A stretch of DNA of 64,000 nt from Lactobacillus sp. (GCA_022483245.1 JAKVNR010000001.1:434001-498000); one strand, 5' to 3'. Positions 27,566 through 36,649 are shown, numbered from the stretch's first letter. Translations and numbers: made by a program. The notes: generated from the sequence alone by a model not told the origin.

Positions 27566-29263
27566 ATGAAGAAAACAAATAATAAAGCTGCTATTCCAGT
27601 GATACTGGTTTTAGCAGCTTGTTTTGCAAGCGTACTGTTTTGCATTCACCAAGGGATTGAGACTACTGCGAATGGCAATGCAAAGAAGACCACTTTGACC
27701 AATCAACAAATCATCAAAAATCTAGGCGTGAAGTCGGTTAGCAAGACGGCCAATGATAAATTGACTAAGAAATATCGGCAGATTTTAAAACAGAAGCAAT
27801 ATTCTTTTAGTAAGCCATACATCAAAGTTAATCCATATCAAACTTCCCCGCTCACTGCTTTAATGATTTTTCATACTAAAGAAGAAGCAGCGAAAGTTTC
27901 ATACAAAGTAAAGGGCAAGACTACGGGGACAACAATTTCTAACACGGTCAAAGGCTACCAGACTAATCACCAAGTACCAATTGTTGGTTTGTATGCAAAT
28001 ACGACCAATGATGTAGAAGTTACGTTAACTTATAAATCCGGTAAAAAAGTCACCAAACATTTCAAACTGAAAACTGGAAAACTTCCTAAATGGATTACCA
28101 GCAGCAAAGTTAAAGTAACTAAAAATGATAAGTCTAAGATGCAATTGGGCAATAATGAGTTGACCGTCTTGAACCGGACGACTAAACAAACTTTCGCTGT
28201 TGATGCTGATGGACAAGTTCGCTGGTACTATTCACGCTGGAATGAACACATGTTCAAGCAACTGAATAATGGTCACATCGTTTTGCTTAATAAGATTAAA
28301 AACTCGGATTATCGGTATAATTTGCTAGTTGAAACGGATTACTTAGGTAGGGTGTACCGACAATTTAGTTTTGATAAAACATTGGGCGGCAGTTATGCTG
28401 GTACGGCCGGCTTGTCTGTTGTTCACCACGACTTGATCGAATTGCCAAATGGCAACTGGCTCATGACAGTGAGTGATGGTAGCAAGTATGTGGAAGATTC
28501 AGTCGCTGAGTTAAACACAAAAACGGGCAAAATTGTTAAGGTTATCGACTTTAAGAAGATTTTTCCAGCCAGTATGTATAAACAAAGCAAAATTAAGGCT
28601 GCTGACAGTGCAACAAAAGGGTTAGGTTTGTTAGATTGGCTGCATATTAATTCTTTGAGTTACGATGAGAAAACGAATAGTCTACTTGTCTCATCACGTA
28701 ATCAAGATATGATTTGGTCAATTAACTATAAAACTAATAAATTGAATTGGATTTATTCCAGCAAAGCTAAAGCTAGCTGGCCAAAATCAATGCGAAAATA
28801 TATTTTGACTAGACAAGCTGGCACACAGTACACATGCGGGCAGCATGCTTTAACCTTGCTTAGTTCAACTGGCAGCACGCAGCGAGTCCTGCTATACGAT
28901 AACAATATTGCAGTGACGAATGGCAATAAGAAGACAAGTGGTAAGTATTCCCAAGCTGTTGAGTACGAAATTGATACTGTTAAACATACGATCAAGCAAG
29001 TTTGGAGCTATGGCAAGAGTTTAGGTAAGCAAAACTTTACCCTGATTATTGGCAATGCCCAGCGCTTAAGCAATGGGAATACCTTGATCGACTTTGGCTA
29101 TCGGCAAAATGGCAAGTCGAGCAACATTATCGAAGTGACTAGCCAAGGCGAGCAGGTTTTTAATTTGGTCTTGCCGGCTAACGATAATAATAAGACTTAT
29201 GCTTACCGAGCTTATCGCTTGCAATTCTTCCCAAGCAATTATGTATTTGACCTGAATCGATAA
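27566..29263 (+). CDS. Aryl-sulfate sulfotransferase (ASST family)
   Basis: A 565-aa secreted or membrane-anchored protein: residues ~8-27 form a hydrophobic signal or anchor (IPVILVLAACFASVLFCIHQ). The N-terminal domain (to ~185) is Lys/Thr-rich; the rest is a six-bladed propeller with SVVHHDLIELPNGNWLMTVSD, LLDWLHINSLSYDEKTNSLL, SSRNQDMIWSI and GQHALTLL, the His-containing family motifs. ASST transfers sulfate between phenolic compounds without PAPS. The enterobacterial enzymes depend on DsbA-type disulfides. No such partner is visible here. Confidence 0.88.
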   Translation: MKKTNNKAAIPVILVLAACFASVLFCIHQGIETTANGNAKKTTLTNQQIIKNLGVKSVSKTANDKLTKKYRQILKQKQYSFSKPYIKVNPYQTSPLTALMIFHTKEEAAKVSYKVKGKTTGTTISNTVKGYQTNHQVPIVGLYANTTNDVEVTLTYKSGKKVTKHFKLKTGKLPKWITSSKVKVTKNDKSKMQLGNNELTVLNRTTKQTFAVDADGQVRWYYSRWNEHMFKQLNNGHIVLLNKIKNSDYRYNLLVETDYLGRVYRQFSFDKTLGGSYAGTAGLSVVHHDLIELPNGNWLMTVSDGSKYVEDSVAELNTKTGKIVKVIDFKKIFPASMYKQSKIKAADSATKGLGLLDWLHINSLSYDEKTNSLLVSSRNQDMIWSINYKTNKLNWIYSSKAKASWPKSMRKYILTRQAGTQYTCGQHALTLLSSTGSTQRVLLYDNNIAVTNGNKKTSGKYSQAVEYEIDTVKHTIKQVWSYGKSLGKQNFTLIIGNAQRLSNGNTLIDFGYRQNGKSSNIIEVTSQGEQVFNLVLPANDNNKTYAYRAYRLQFFPSNYVFDLNR

Positions 29264-29318
29264 AAAATAAAAATTAAATTTTTCACATACTTAGTTTTAT
29301 TTGTTAGTGAAAAAAGTC

Positions 29319-29356
29319 AGCAAGTGGTTAACATGAGTTAATCACTTGCTTTTTTA
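29319..29356 (+). terminator. Terminator after the arylsulfotransferase gene
   Basis: AGCAAGTGGTTAA pairs with TTAATCACTTGCT around CATGAG, followed by T6. Confidence 0.92.
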
Positions 29357-29406
29357 TTTAGGCGAAAGTGTTATTAATTAAGATCTAGTAATTTTTTGCT
29401 TAACTA

Positions 29407-29435
29407 TTGTTTATTTTAAAAAAATTGGATATGAT
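29407..29435 (+). promoter_or_regulatory. Putative promoter of the PEP synthase gene
   Basis: TTGTTT and TATGAT with a 17-base A/T-rich spacer, about 90 bases before the start codon. Confidence 0.45.
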
Positions 29436-29522
29436 TAAATTAAAAAATTCACAAAGTGTTAGCAACTAGCCTCAATTTGAAGTTAGCTGATTAATTTTGA
29501 TTTAGATAGAAAGTTGCTAAAA

Positions 29523-31916
29523 ATGGAAAATAATCATACTTCTGAAACGGATAGAAACCAAGCTTATGTTTTGTGGTTTGACCAATTACATCGCTCAGAT
29601 GTTAATTTAGTTGGTGGTAAATCATCATCATTAGGTGAATTAACTTCTGGTACTGACGTGCCAGTTCCATATGGCTACGCCACCACATCAGCTGCTTATC
29701 GTTATTTTATGCAAGCTACTGGCTGCCGTGAGCAGGTTGATGCTTTACTTGCCAAGCTGACGAACCCAGAAGATACAGACCAGCTGCATGCTATTGCCAG
29801 CCAAATTCGAGAAGTCATTAATCATGCCGAAATGCCAGCTGATTTAGCTCAAATTATTGGTGATGCTTATGATCAATTAGCTAAACGGACTAACCAAGCT
29901 GCTCCATATGTTGCTGTACGTTCAAGTGCCACTGCTGAAGACTTGCCTAATGCTAGTTTTGCCGGTGAACAGGATACTTATTTGAATGTGCAAGGTCGCG
30001 AGCAAGTGATTAAAAAAGTCCAGGAATGCTACGCATCTTTGTACACTGACCGGGCAACTTATTACCGGATTAAGCAGCAATTCCCAGAAGATAAAGTGGC
30101 TTTATCAGCTGCTATTCAAATGATGGCATTTTCAAAAGCCGCCGGCGTCATGTTTACGGTTAACGTGGCAACTGGTGATGATACAAAAATTATGATTGAA
30201 GGCTCCTGGGGCTTAGGCGAATATATCGTCCAAGGTACCGTCACGCCGGATAACTACGTGGTGGACAAGGCTAGCTTGCAATTAGTTGATAAAACGATCA
30301 ACAATAAAACTATTGAATTGGTCCGGGCACCAGGCAGCGGGGTCGAAGAGAAGACCGTGCCAGCTTCAATGTCCCAGCGGCCAGCTTTGACTGATGAACA
30401 AGTAGTTCAACTGGCTGGCTATGCCAAACAAATTGAAGAACACTATGGCTGCTACATGGATATGGAATGGTCGCTTGACCAAAATGATAAGCTCTGGCTG
30501 GTACAAGCCCGACCAGAAACTGTTTGGTCACAGCGCAAGCAGGTAGCTGCTAAAGCTGATTCTGACACGACAACTGAACGCAAAGTGCTGTTAAAAGGTT
30601 TGCCAGCTAGCCCTGGTGTGGCTTCCGGCGTTGTACACGTGATTGAAGATCCAAAAGATATTAAGGAATTTAAAGAAGGAGAAATTTTAGTCACCTTAAT
30701 GACATCCCCTGACTGGGTGCCGGCAATGCAAAAAGCCAGTGCGATTGTCACTAATAACGGCGGAATGACTTGCCACGCGGCCATTGTTTCGCGGGAAATG
30801 CAAATCCCATGTATTGTGGGCACGCGCAGCCGGGGCTTAGCTGCTACTGCCGCTTTGAAGACGGGGCAGACGATCACCGTTGATGCTAAAAATGGGGTGG
30901 TTTACGCTGGCAAGGTTATTGATGAAAAGCCAAAACAAGCTACCGCTACTACTGGCGCTGTTGCTGAATACTTCCCGCCAACTGCTACCCGGGTCATGAT
31001 GAACTTAGGTAACCCCGATTTGGCCGAAAAATATGCTAGTTTGCCAGCAGATGGTATCGGCTTGATGCGGGAAGAATTTTTGTGGACAACCTTTATTCAC
31101 CAACACCCGCTGTACTTAATTGAAACTGGTCACCCAGAAACAATCGTGAATGAACTGGCAGCAGGAATTAGTAAGGTTGCCCGGGCTATGGCGCCGCGGC
31201 CAGTCGTGCTTCGTTTTTCAGACTTTAAGTCAGGCGAATACCGCAACTTAAAGGGTGGGGACAAGTATGAACCACATGAACCAGCTGACTTGCTCGGCTG
31301 GCGCGGGGCATCTCGTTACTATGATCCAAAATATGTTGCTGCCTTTAAGTTAGAACTAGCAGCGGTGAGAAAAGTTCGCGAAGAATTTGGCTTAAAGAAT
31401 TTGAACGTCATGATCCCATTCTGCCGAACAGTCGATGAAGCAAGAAAAGTTACCGATTTGATGCGTGATGAAGGCTTGATTCGCGGTGCTGACTTTAAAG
31501 TCTTCATGATGGCTGAAATTCCGGCCAATATCATCTTGGCTGATCAATTTAACCAATTCGTTGATGGCTACTCAATTGGGTCGAACGACTTAACGATGCT
31601 GATTTTAGGTTGCGATCGGAATAATGATACGGTAGCTAAATTGTTTGATGAACGTAATTTAGCTGTAAAGCGCGCAATTCGCCACTTGATTAAGACGGCG
31701 CATAAAGACGGTAAGACAGTTTCAATTTGCGGACAAGCGCCATCTGAATACCCAGAATTTACTGAATTTTTGGTTAAGAGTGGGATCGACTACGTCTCAG
31801 TCAACCCAGACATGGTCAAGGCAACTAAGCTGAATGTTGCCCATTATGAGCAGCGGATTTTGCTGGATAAGGCAACCGGCTTAGGTTTGCAAGACCCAAC
31901 CGACTATACTTGGTAA
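29523..31916 (+). CDS. ppsA: Phosphoenolpyruvate synthase
   Basis: Pyruvate, water dikinase: converts pyruvate plus ATP to PEP, AMP and phosphate. The N-terminal ATP-grasp domain shows VGGKSSSLGELTS and AVRSSATAEDLPNASFAGEQ. The phosphohistidine is His418 in NNGGMTCHAAIVSRE. The C-terminal barrel carries YSIGSNDLTMLILGCDR and the catalytic Cys736 in SICGQAPSE. At 797 aa it has the normal three-domain length. ATG 29523 has AGAAAG at 10 bases; TTG 29514 is in frame. It suggests a capacity for gluconeogenesis from pyruvate, not general among lactobacilli. Confidence 0.95.
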   Translation: MENNHTSETDRNQAYVLWFDQLHRSDVNLVGGKSSSLGELTSGTDVPVPYGYATTSAAYRYFMQATGCREQVDALLAKLTNPEDTDQLHAIASQIREVINHAEMPADLAQIIGDAYDQLAKRTNQAAPYVAVRSSATAEDLPNASFAGEQDTYLNVQGREQVIKKVQECYASLYTDRATYYRIKQQFPEDKVALSAAIQMMAFSKAAGVMFTVNVATGDDTKIMIEGSWGLGEYIVQGTVTPDNYVVDKASLQLVDKTINNKTIELVRAPGSGVEEKTVPASMSQRPALTDEQVVQLAGYAKQIEEHYGCYMDMEWSLDQNDKLWLVQARPETVWSQRKQVAAKADSDTTTERKVLLKGLPASPGVASGVVHVIEDPKDIKEFKEGEILVTLMTSPDWVPAMQKASAIVTNNGGMTCHAAIVSREMQIPCIVGTRSRGLAATAALKTGQTITVDAKNGVVYAGKVIDEKPKQATATTGAVAEYFPPTATRVMMNLGNPDLAEKYASLPADGIGLMREEFLWTTFIHQHPLYLIETGHPETIVNELAAGISKVARAMAPRPVVLRFSDFKSGEYRNLKGGDKYEPHEPADLLGWRGASRYYDPKYVAAFKLELAAVRKVREEFGLKNLNVMIPFCRTVDEARKVTDLMRDEGLIRGADFKVFMMAEIPANIILADQFNQFVDGYSIGSNDLTMLILGCDRNNDTVAKLFDERNLAVKRAIRHLIKTAHKDGKTVSICGQAPSEYPEFTEFLVKSGIDYVSVNPDMVKATKLNVAHYEQRILLDKATGLGLQDPTDYTW

Positions 31917-31935
31917 AATAAAAACGTTAATTTAG

Positions 31936-31970
31936 AAAAGCTGTTAGGTTATTAACCTAGCAGCTTTTTT
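31936..31970 (+). terminator. Terminator of ppsA
   Basis: AAGCTGTTAGGTT pairs with AACCTAGCAGCTT (one G-U), then T6. Confidence 0.92.
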
Positions 31971-32062
31971 GCCATGAAGATTTTTTGGAAAACTCAAATG
32001 AGCTGATTTTGCGTATCTAATAATAGAGGATGATATCTAATATGATTTCTCTAAATAAAATT

Positions 32063-32079
32063 ATACGTTTTAAGCGTAT
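32063..32079. promoter_or_regulatory. Operator-like inverted repeat upstream of hicA
   Basis: ATACGTTTTAAGCGTAT has the same layout as the element at 32363 (ATACGCTTTTGGCGTAT). Finding the same motif before both genes makes it the likely HicB binding site. Confidence 0.6.
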
Positions 32080-32112
32080 TTAATAATCGCGACGTAAAAA
32101 GGAGGTGGAATA

Positions 32113-32313
32113 ATGAATCAATATAAGGCAAGAGAACTAGTTCGTTTGCTCGGGGAGGCCGGTTTTGTTGAAAAAAGTATCTGTGGTGATCATCATAAGT
32201 TCGTAAAACAAGGCAATAGGCCAATTATTGTGCCGTATGCTAGGCTAGGCGATACTTTGCACGTAGGAACTTATCGTGCAATAATACGGCAGCTTAATAA
32301 GAGTAAACAATAA
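32113..32313 (+). CDS. hicA: HicA-family mRNA interferase toxin
   Basis: HicA is a small dsRBD-like RNase that stalls translation. The 66-aa product begins MNQYKARELVRLLGEAGFV and carries the conserved catalytic His in CGDHHKFVKQ, with the basic C-terminal strand IVPYARLGDTLHVGTYRAIIRQL. AGGAGGTGG precedes the ATG. It is followed by its own terminator and then hicB, so antitoxin comes second, as in many HicAB pairs. Confidence 0.92.
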   Translation: MNQYKARELVRLLGEAGFVEKSICGDHHKFVKQGNRPIIVPYARLGDTLHVGTYRAIIRQLNKSKQ

Positions 32314-32324
32314 GTTTGCTTGCC

Positions 32325-32356
32325 AAAAGGAGATGATTTCACTCTCCTTTTTATTT
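32325..32356 (+). terminator. Terminator between hicA and hicB
   Basis: AAAAGGAGA pairs with TCTCCTTTT around a 9-base loop and continues into TTATTT. It would separate toxin and antitoxin transcripts. Confidence 0.7.
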
Positions 32357-32382
32357 GCTTAAATACGCTTTTGGCGTATAAT
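32355..32382 (+). promoter_or_regulatory. hicB promoter with embedded operator
   Basis: TTGCTT and a perfect TATAAT are separated by 16 bases. The spacer plus the start of the -10 box is the inverted repeat ATACGCTTTTGGCGTAT (32363-32379), so a bound repressor would block RNA polymerase. Confidence 0.65.
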
Positions 32383-32422
32383 TGTTTTTAACAACAACTA
32401 GTTTACAAGGAGAATGCTTAAC

Positions 32423-32827
32423 ATGCCAAGATATGTTGCTTATCCAGCAATTTTAGATGATTCGGATAATCCTAAAGATTATTTCACAGTCACCTTTCCT
32501 GATTTGCCTGGAGTTATTTCTGAAGGAGATGGTATCGCGGCTGCGATGTCCAAGGCTTCTGAGGCTCTGGGTTTAGCACTCTATGATGCCAAAAATTTCC
32601 CTGTATCTTCTAGACTTAATCAAATTAAGCAAAAGCATCCCGATAAAATAGTTGTCTTAATCGCGGCTGATTTAGTGAAAACAAAAAAAGAAGTTAAGCC
32701 ACCAACCGTTAAAAAGAATACGACGATCCCACGTTCTTTAGCACAAAAAGCGGAACAATCTGGGATTAATTTTTCAAAAACTTTGACAGAAGCTTTAGAA
32801 ATAAAGTTAAGCAAATTAGCTAAGTAG
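32423..32827 (+). CDS. hicB: HicB-family antitoxin
   Basis: A 134-aa antitoxin. Its N-terminal half is the partial RNase H-like HicB fold (YPAILDDSDNPKDYFTVTFPDLPGVISEGDG), and the C-terminal half ends in a ribbon-helix-helix-like segment (NTTIPRSLAQKAEQSGINFSKTLTEAL) that should bind the operators. ATG 32414 sits almost on the AAGGAG site, so ATG 32423 is preferred. It can be made from its own promoter, keeping antitoxin in excess. Confidence 0.92.
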   Translation: MPRYVAYPAILDDSDNPKDYFTVTFPDLPGVISEGDGIAAAMSKASEALGLALYDAKNFPVSSRLNQIKQKHPDKIVVLIAADLVKTKKEVKPPTVKKNTTIPRSLAQKAEQSGINFSKTLTEALEIKLSKLAK

Positions 32828-32845
32828 ACAAATTTCATCAAAAAA

Positions 32846-32874
32846 GAGTTCGCTGGAGAGCGAGCCTTTTTTTG
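32846..32874. terminator. Terminator after hicB
   Basis: GTTCGCT and AGCGAGC form a stem around GGAG and are followed by T7. It lies between convergent hicB and the deformylase-like gene. Confidence 0.8.
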
Positions 32875-32882
32875 TTTGGCTA

Positions 32883-33302
32883 TTAAATTAATTTGCCGAG
32901 AAAATGATCAATCTCATGTTGGATAACTTCGGCTGTAAAACCAGTGAATGTTTGTTGCTGCGGGGTAAAATCAATGGTTTGATATTTAACCACAATAGTT
33001 TGATAGCGAGTAGTTTCGCGCTCACCGCTTAAAGATAAGCAGCCTTCTTTTGCTTGGTATGGCCCAGATTTTTTAATAATTACGGGGTTCACCATTGCAT
33101 ATGGAACGGGTCCGATAAATATGGCTAAAATCTGTTTATTAATGCCAATCATGTTGGCAGCTAAGCCGGCAGCTGCATCTTGGTTAGCTAGCAAGGTGTC
33201 GGTTAGATCTTGAATAGCTTGCCGGTCCATTGCTGTATTAGCGGCAGGAGTACTTGGTAATTGCAGCCTTAATGGGTCGCGAATAATTTGTTTACTGGTC
33301 AT
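32883..33302 (-). CDS. Peptide deformylase-like protein
   Basis: A 139-aa protein of the deformylase fold. Motif 2 (EGCLSLS) and motif 3 (HEIDH) give the metal-binding Cys and two His. Motif 1, normally G-x-G-x-A-A-x-Q, reads AAGLAANMIG, so the conserved Gln is replaced by Met. Such divergent forms occur beside the main Def and may have another substrate or be weak. It starts 9 bases after the C69 dipeptidase gene and is likely co-transcribed with it. Confidence 0.85.
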   Translation of the reverse strand: MTSKQIIRDPLRLQLPSTPAANTAMDRQAIQDLTDTLLANQDAAAGLAANMIGINKQILAIFIGPVPYAMVNPVIIKKSGPYQAKEGCLSLSGERETTRYQTIVVKYQTIDFTPQQQTFTGFTAEVIQHEIDHFLGKLI

Positions 33303-33311
33303 AGTCTTATC

Positions 33312-34712
33312 CTAGAAATTCAATTTGATTTGCAAAGCCCCGGTTTCAACACAAGCTCCGAAGCATTTCATAGCTAAATTATAGCTAAGTTCGGCAGTTT
33401 TAGCGTTAGCTGCTTGCAAGGCTTGCTGCAGCTTTTGGCCAGTTAATTTGGCAGCAGTTTGGTCAGTTGCCAGTAATTGCTGACGGCCGGCAGCGATGGT
33501 GTTTTGCTGGAGCGCCTCCAGATCGGCTTGGTAGCGGAATGGGTGTTCATCAGCAACCGTGGCGATAGCGTGGGTCAGCCAGTACATATTAGCAATATTA
33601 AAGTGCTTGCTAGTGTCGCGGTACTGACTTGGTGTGTCAAGCACGTTGGTATAGAAAGGAGCAATGCCGTTGAACGGGTTCGGCCCAAAGGCTAGCCACT
33701 GCACGCCTGCTAAGCTAGCAGGAACATTTGAGCGAATTTGTAAAATATGCAGTTCTTGGTTGCGTTGAAAACCGATTGGCCGGAATAATTTATGGTCAGC
33801 TTCGCTGCCTGCAACGCCGTAGGGATCGTATTTAGTTTGTTGGTAGTGCGAACTTAGGGCATATTTAAAATCTTCAATTGTTAATAAATGAGCGGGTTTT
33901 CTAGCAAACGGCATGTTAGGATCGGCCGGATCCTGGGTGATTTCAGGGTTAAAAAGGCGCTGAATGTACCATTGCCGCGGGATATTATAAGCATAGTCCG
34001 AATCATGATGGCTGCCAAAAATATGGCGCAAGTTATAAGGATTGCCGCTTTGATCTAGGTCTAAATGATAAGTCTTGATCAGATCTTCTAAATCGTCAGA
34101 AGCCATGGTGTCATCGGCTTGGAAATCAAAGTCAGTGATTGAGAACCAATTCGGTGCAGCGACGTAGCAATCATCTGGCACTTTTTTAGCTGCCCAGTGG
34201 TGGCCGCCAATTGTTTCTAGATACCAAACTTCGTCTTGATCTGAAAAAGCAACGCCGTTAGATTCATAGGTTCCGTATTTTTCTAGGTAAGAACCGAGCA
34301 GTTTAACGCCTTCTCTAGCTGAACGAATATAAGGCAGGACAATTGTAACAAAATCTTCTTCGCCGATGCCGTGCTGGTTAAGCTGATCAATTCCCAGAAT
34401 GCGTGAATTGGTCGTGCTGGTTTCAGTCGCCGACATGGCAACGTTAGCTGCATTAATGCCAGCTTCGCCCCACCAGCCAGTGTGAGGCATGGCTTCAGCT
34501 AATTCAGGTGTGGCAGTATAGCGCATTGGATTTGCGGGTAATTCAACTTTGCATTTAGAGTTGACTGATTGATAATTTTTTGGCTGCTGATCGGGCGTGA
34601 CTACAATGAAACGTTTGGGGTTAAAAGCATGACCGTAATCTTCGTTTCTGGCAATTAAAGTCGACCCATCAGCGGTGGCTTGTTTGCCAGCTAAAATCGT
34701 TGTACAAGGCAT
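33312..34712 (-). CDS. C69 family dipeptidase (PepDA type)
   Basis: A 466-aa N-terminal-nucleophile peptidase. The sequence opens MPCTTILAGKQATADGSTLIARNEDYG; the Cys at position 3 is the expected nucleophile after trimming. The GGHHWAAKKVPDDCYVAAPNWFSI block and the C-terminal AMKCFGACVETG are typical. It breaks down dipeptides in the cytosol, which suits an auxotrophic lactobacillus. No secretion signal. AAAAAGGAGAT precedes the ATG. Confidence 0.92.
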   Translation of the reverse strand: MPCTTILAGKQATADGSTLIARNEDYGHAFNPKRFIVVTPDQQPKNYQSVNSKCKVELPANPMRYTATPELAEAMPHTGWWGEAGINAANVAMSATETSTTNSRILGIDQLNQHGIGEEDFVTIVLPYIRSAREGVKLLGSYLEKYGTYESNGVAFSDQDEVWYLETIGGHHWAAKKVPDDCYVAAPNWFSITDFDFQADDTMASDDLEDLIKTYHLDLDQSGNPYNLRHIFGSHHDSDYAYNIPRQWYIQRLFNPEITQDPADPNMPFARKPAHLLTIEDFKYALSSHYQQTKYDPYGVAGSEADHKLFRPIGFQRNQELHILQIRSNVPASLAGVQWLAFGPNPFNGIAPFYTNVLDTPSQYRDTSKHFNIANMYWLTHAIATVADEHPFRYQADLEALQQNTIAAGRQQLLATDQTAAKLTGQKLQQALQAANAKTAELSYNLAMKCFGACVETGALQIKLNF

Positions 34713-34765
34713 AAATAAAATCTCCTTTTTAAGTTCTTTCTCATTTATTGTAAACCATGCGCAAA

Positions 34766-34791
34766 CAAAAAGCCCGCCGAGTTAGCGAGCT
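34766..34791 (-). terminator. Terminator of the SMR transporter gene
   Basis: On the minus strand AGCTCGC pairs with GCGGGCT (one G-U) around a 7-base loop, followed by T5. Confidence 0.8.
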
Positions 34792-34798
34792 AAGTAAG

Positions 34799-35119
34799 TT
34801 ATTTGGTGGCAAAATTGGCGATGAAGACGCCAACGATAATCAGACCAATGCCGAAGAGCTGCCAGGGATTGGTGCCTTCATGAAAAATAAAATATGAAGT
34901 CAAACAGGTTAATAAAATTCCGGCGCCACCCCAGGTAGCATAAGCTACATTTAATTTGATGCCTTTCATGGCCAAAGCAGCAAAATAAAAGCAGATGCCG
35001 TAAGAGAGCAGGGCTAATAAACCCCATTGCAATTTAGCAAAACCGTTTGATAATTTGAGCAAGTTGCTACCGACTACTTCACCGACGATGGCAATAATTA
35101 ATTCAAGATATGAGATCAT
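34799..35119 (-). CDS. Small multidrug resistance (SMR/EmrE) family transporter
   Basis: A 106-aa protein with four hydrophobic segments. The first, LIIAIVGEVVGSNLLKLS, contains the conserved membrane glutamate used for proton/drug exchange. The family length (105-110 aa) fits exactly. Substrates are lipophilic cations or guanidinium in known members. SMR proteins work as dimers; only one gene is present. AAAGGAC lies upstream of the ATG. Confidence 0.92.
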   Translation of the reverse strand: MISYLELIIAIVGEVVGSNLLKLSNGFAKLQWGLLALLSYGICFYFAALAMKGIKLNVAYATWGGAGILLTCLTSYFIFHEGTNPWQLFGIGLIIVGVFIANFATK

Positions 35120-35311
35120 TAATTTTCGTCCTTTCGTTTTTCATTGGTTGCGCAACAGTTACTATTTTATCCGTGAAATTTTTAAAAATGGAGTCTTGGA
35201 TTAAGCGAAATTGTGTGGTGAGTAGAGTCAGTTTGCAAAACATTTCACTTTACTAAAGTAAGTGTGCATCTTAAAATTAAGGTGTAACAAATCTGTGAAA
35301 GGAAGGGCAAA

Positions 35312-36475
35312 ATGATGAAACAATTAAGCGATCAGGTGATTTTCCGCAGCGGAGCCAAAGTTAACAACCGCATGGTGCAGCCGCCAATGCTGACAAATAG
35401 CGGCAATTTAGGCGCAGTCAGCAGTGATACTTTAGCTTACTGGCAGGCGCGGGCTCACTCAGCTGGCCTTATGATTACTGAATACAATTATGTTAGTCCA
35501 GCTGGCGGCCCAGCGATTACTTGGCGAGATGATCGGACTCAGCTAGCAGTTTATGATGATAAATTTTTGCCCGGCCTGAAGAAATTAGCACAAACAATGA
35601 AAGCTGGCGGCAACAAAGCTATTTTGCAAATTGCTCATACTGGCCGTGAAGCTAATTATCGTGCGCACTTAGGACTGCCGGTTTATGCGCCAGATAGCGC
35701 TAACTACTCATTTTTACCGTATGGAGTCCAAGCCTTTACAACTGAGCAAGTTGAGCAAGTAGTTAAAGACTTTGGTGCAGCTGCCAAACGCGCGATTGAG
35801 GCCGGCTTTGACGGGGTGGAAATTCACGGTGCTAACCACTATTTGATCCAACAGTTCTTCTCTCGTTTTTCTAATCATCGAAACGATCGGTGGGGCAAGG
35901 CAGATGCATTTCCACTGGCCGTGACTGCAGAAGTAATGCGGGTCGTTAAGGAATTTGCCCCAGCCAATTTTATTGTCGGCTACCGAATTAGTCCTGAAGA
36001 AATTAACCCTGGACAAGTTGGCTATACTTGGCACGAATCAACAAAGTTGGTGCAAGAATTGAATGAAAAATTCCCGCTTGATTATATCCATTTGTCGATG
36101 GGTTCGTATAAAGAGGGACCAAGTGATTCAGATCAAACTTTTGCAGAGCTGTTCCGGCCATATCTTGATCCAGCTACGAAACTGATTATTGTTGGCAATG
36201 TTATGGATGGAGCAGATGCAAGGGATGCTTTGCAGTATACCGATTTAGTTGCAGCGGGCCGGGCACAATTAATTGATGCTAATTTCGCTGCAAAAATTGT
36301 TGCTAGCCGCGATGATGAAGTGATTCATGAGTTATCAGACCAGATAGAACTTGAACAGAAATTGACGCCTGGTTTGCAAGAAGTTTTCAACAAGGAAACG
36401 AACCGTCCAGATTGGAGTCAAAAATTAAAACAGTTAGATTACAGCAGGGCTTTAAAAATTAAAACGAATAAATAA
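35312..36475 (+). CDS. NADH:flavin oxidoreductase, Old Yellow Enzyme family
   Basis: A 387-aa FMN enzyme. OYE landmarks are NRMVQPPMLT, ITEYNYVSPAGG, LQIAHTGREA, the active-site stretch GFDGVEIHGANHYLIQQFFSRFSNHRNDRWG and the C-terminal LVAAGRAQLID. These proteins reduce activated C=C bonds or nitro compounds. The protein is full-length for the single-domain OYE class (no FeS or NAD domain). AAAGGAAGGG supports ATG 35312. It has its own terminator. Confidence 0.92.
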   Translation: MMKQLSDQVIFRSGAKVNNRMVQPPMLTNSGNLGAVSSDTLAYWQARAHSAGLMITEYNYVSPAGGPAITWRDDRTQLAVYDDKFLPGLKKLAQTMKAGGNKAILQIAHTGREANYRAHLGLPVYAPDSANYSFLPYGVQAFTTEQVEQVVKDFGAAAKRAIEAGFDGVEIHGANHYLIQQFFSRFSNHRNDRWGKADAFPLAVTAEVMRVVKEFAPANFIVGYRISPEEINPGQVGYTWHESTKLVQELNEKFPLDYIHLSMGSYKEGPSDSDQTFAELFRPYLDPATKLIIVGNVMDGADARDALQYTDLVAAGRAQLIDANFAAKIVASRDDEVIHELSDQIELEQKLTPGLQEVFNKETNRPDWSQKLKQLDYSRALKIKTNK

Positions 36476-36520
36476 CCAATATTGCTTAAAAAGAACGGCC
36501 GCAATAATTAAAGCGCTTTC

Positions 36521-36550
36521 AAGAACATATCGAGGGATATGTTCTTTTTT
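36521..36550 (+). terminator. Terminator of the Old Yellow Enzyme gene
   Basis: AAGAACATATC pairs with GATATGTTCTT around GAGG, then T6. Confidence 0.9.
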
Positions 36551-36620
36551 GATGTCGCTAGACAGCGCTAGATCAATTTCTTTACATTTTATTAAGACCT
36601 AAAAAAGTTAAGCAAAAGCT

Positions 36621-36649
36621 TTGCGTTGGCTATATTTAAGCGATAATAT
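36621..36649 (+). promoter_or_regulatory. Putative promoter of the BspA-like surface protein gene
   Basis: TTGCGT and TAATAT with a 17-base spacer, 45 bases before the start codon. Confidence 0.5.
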
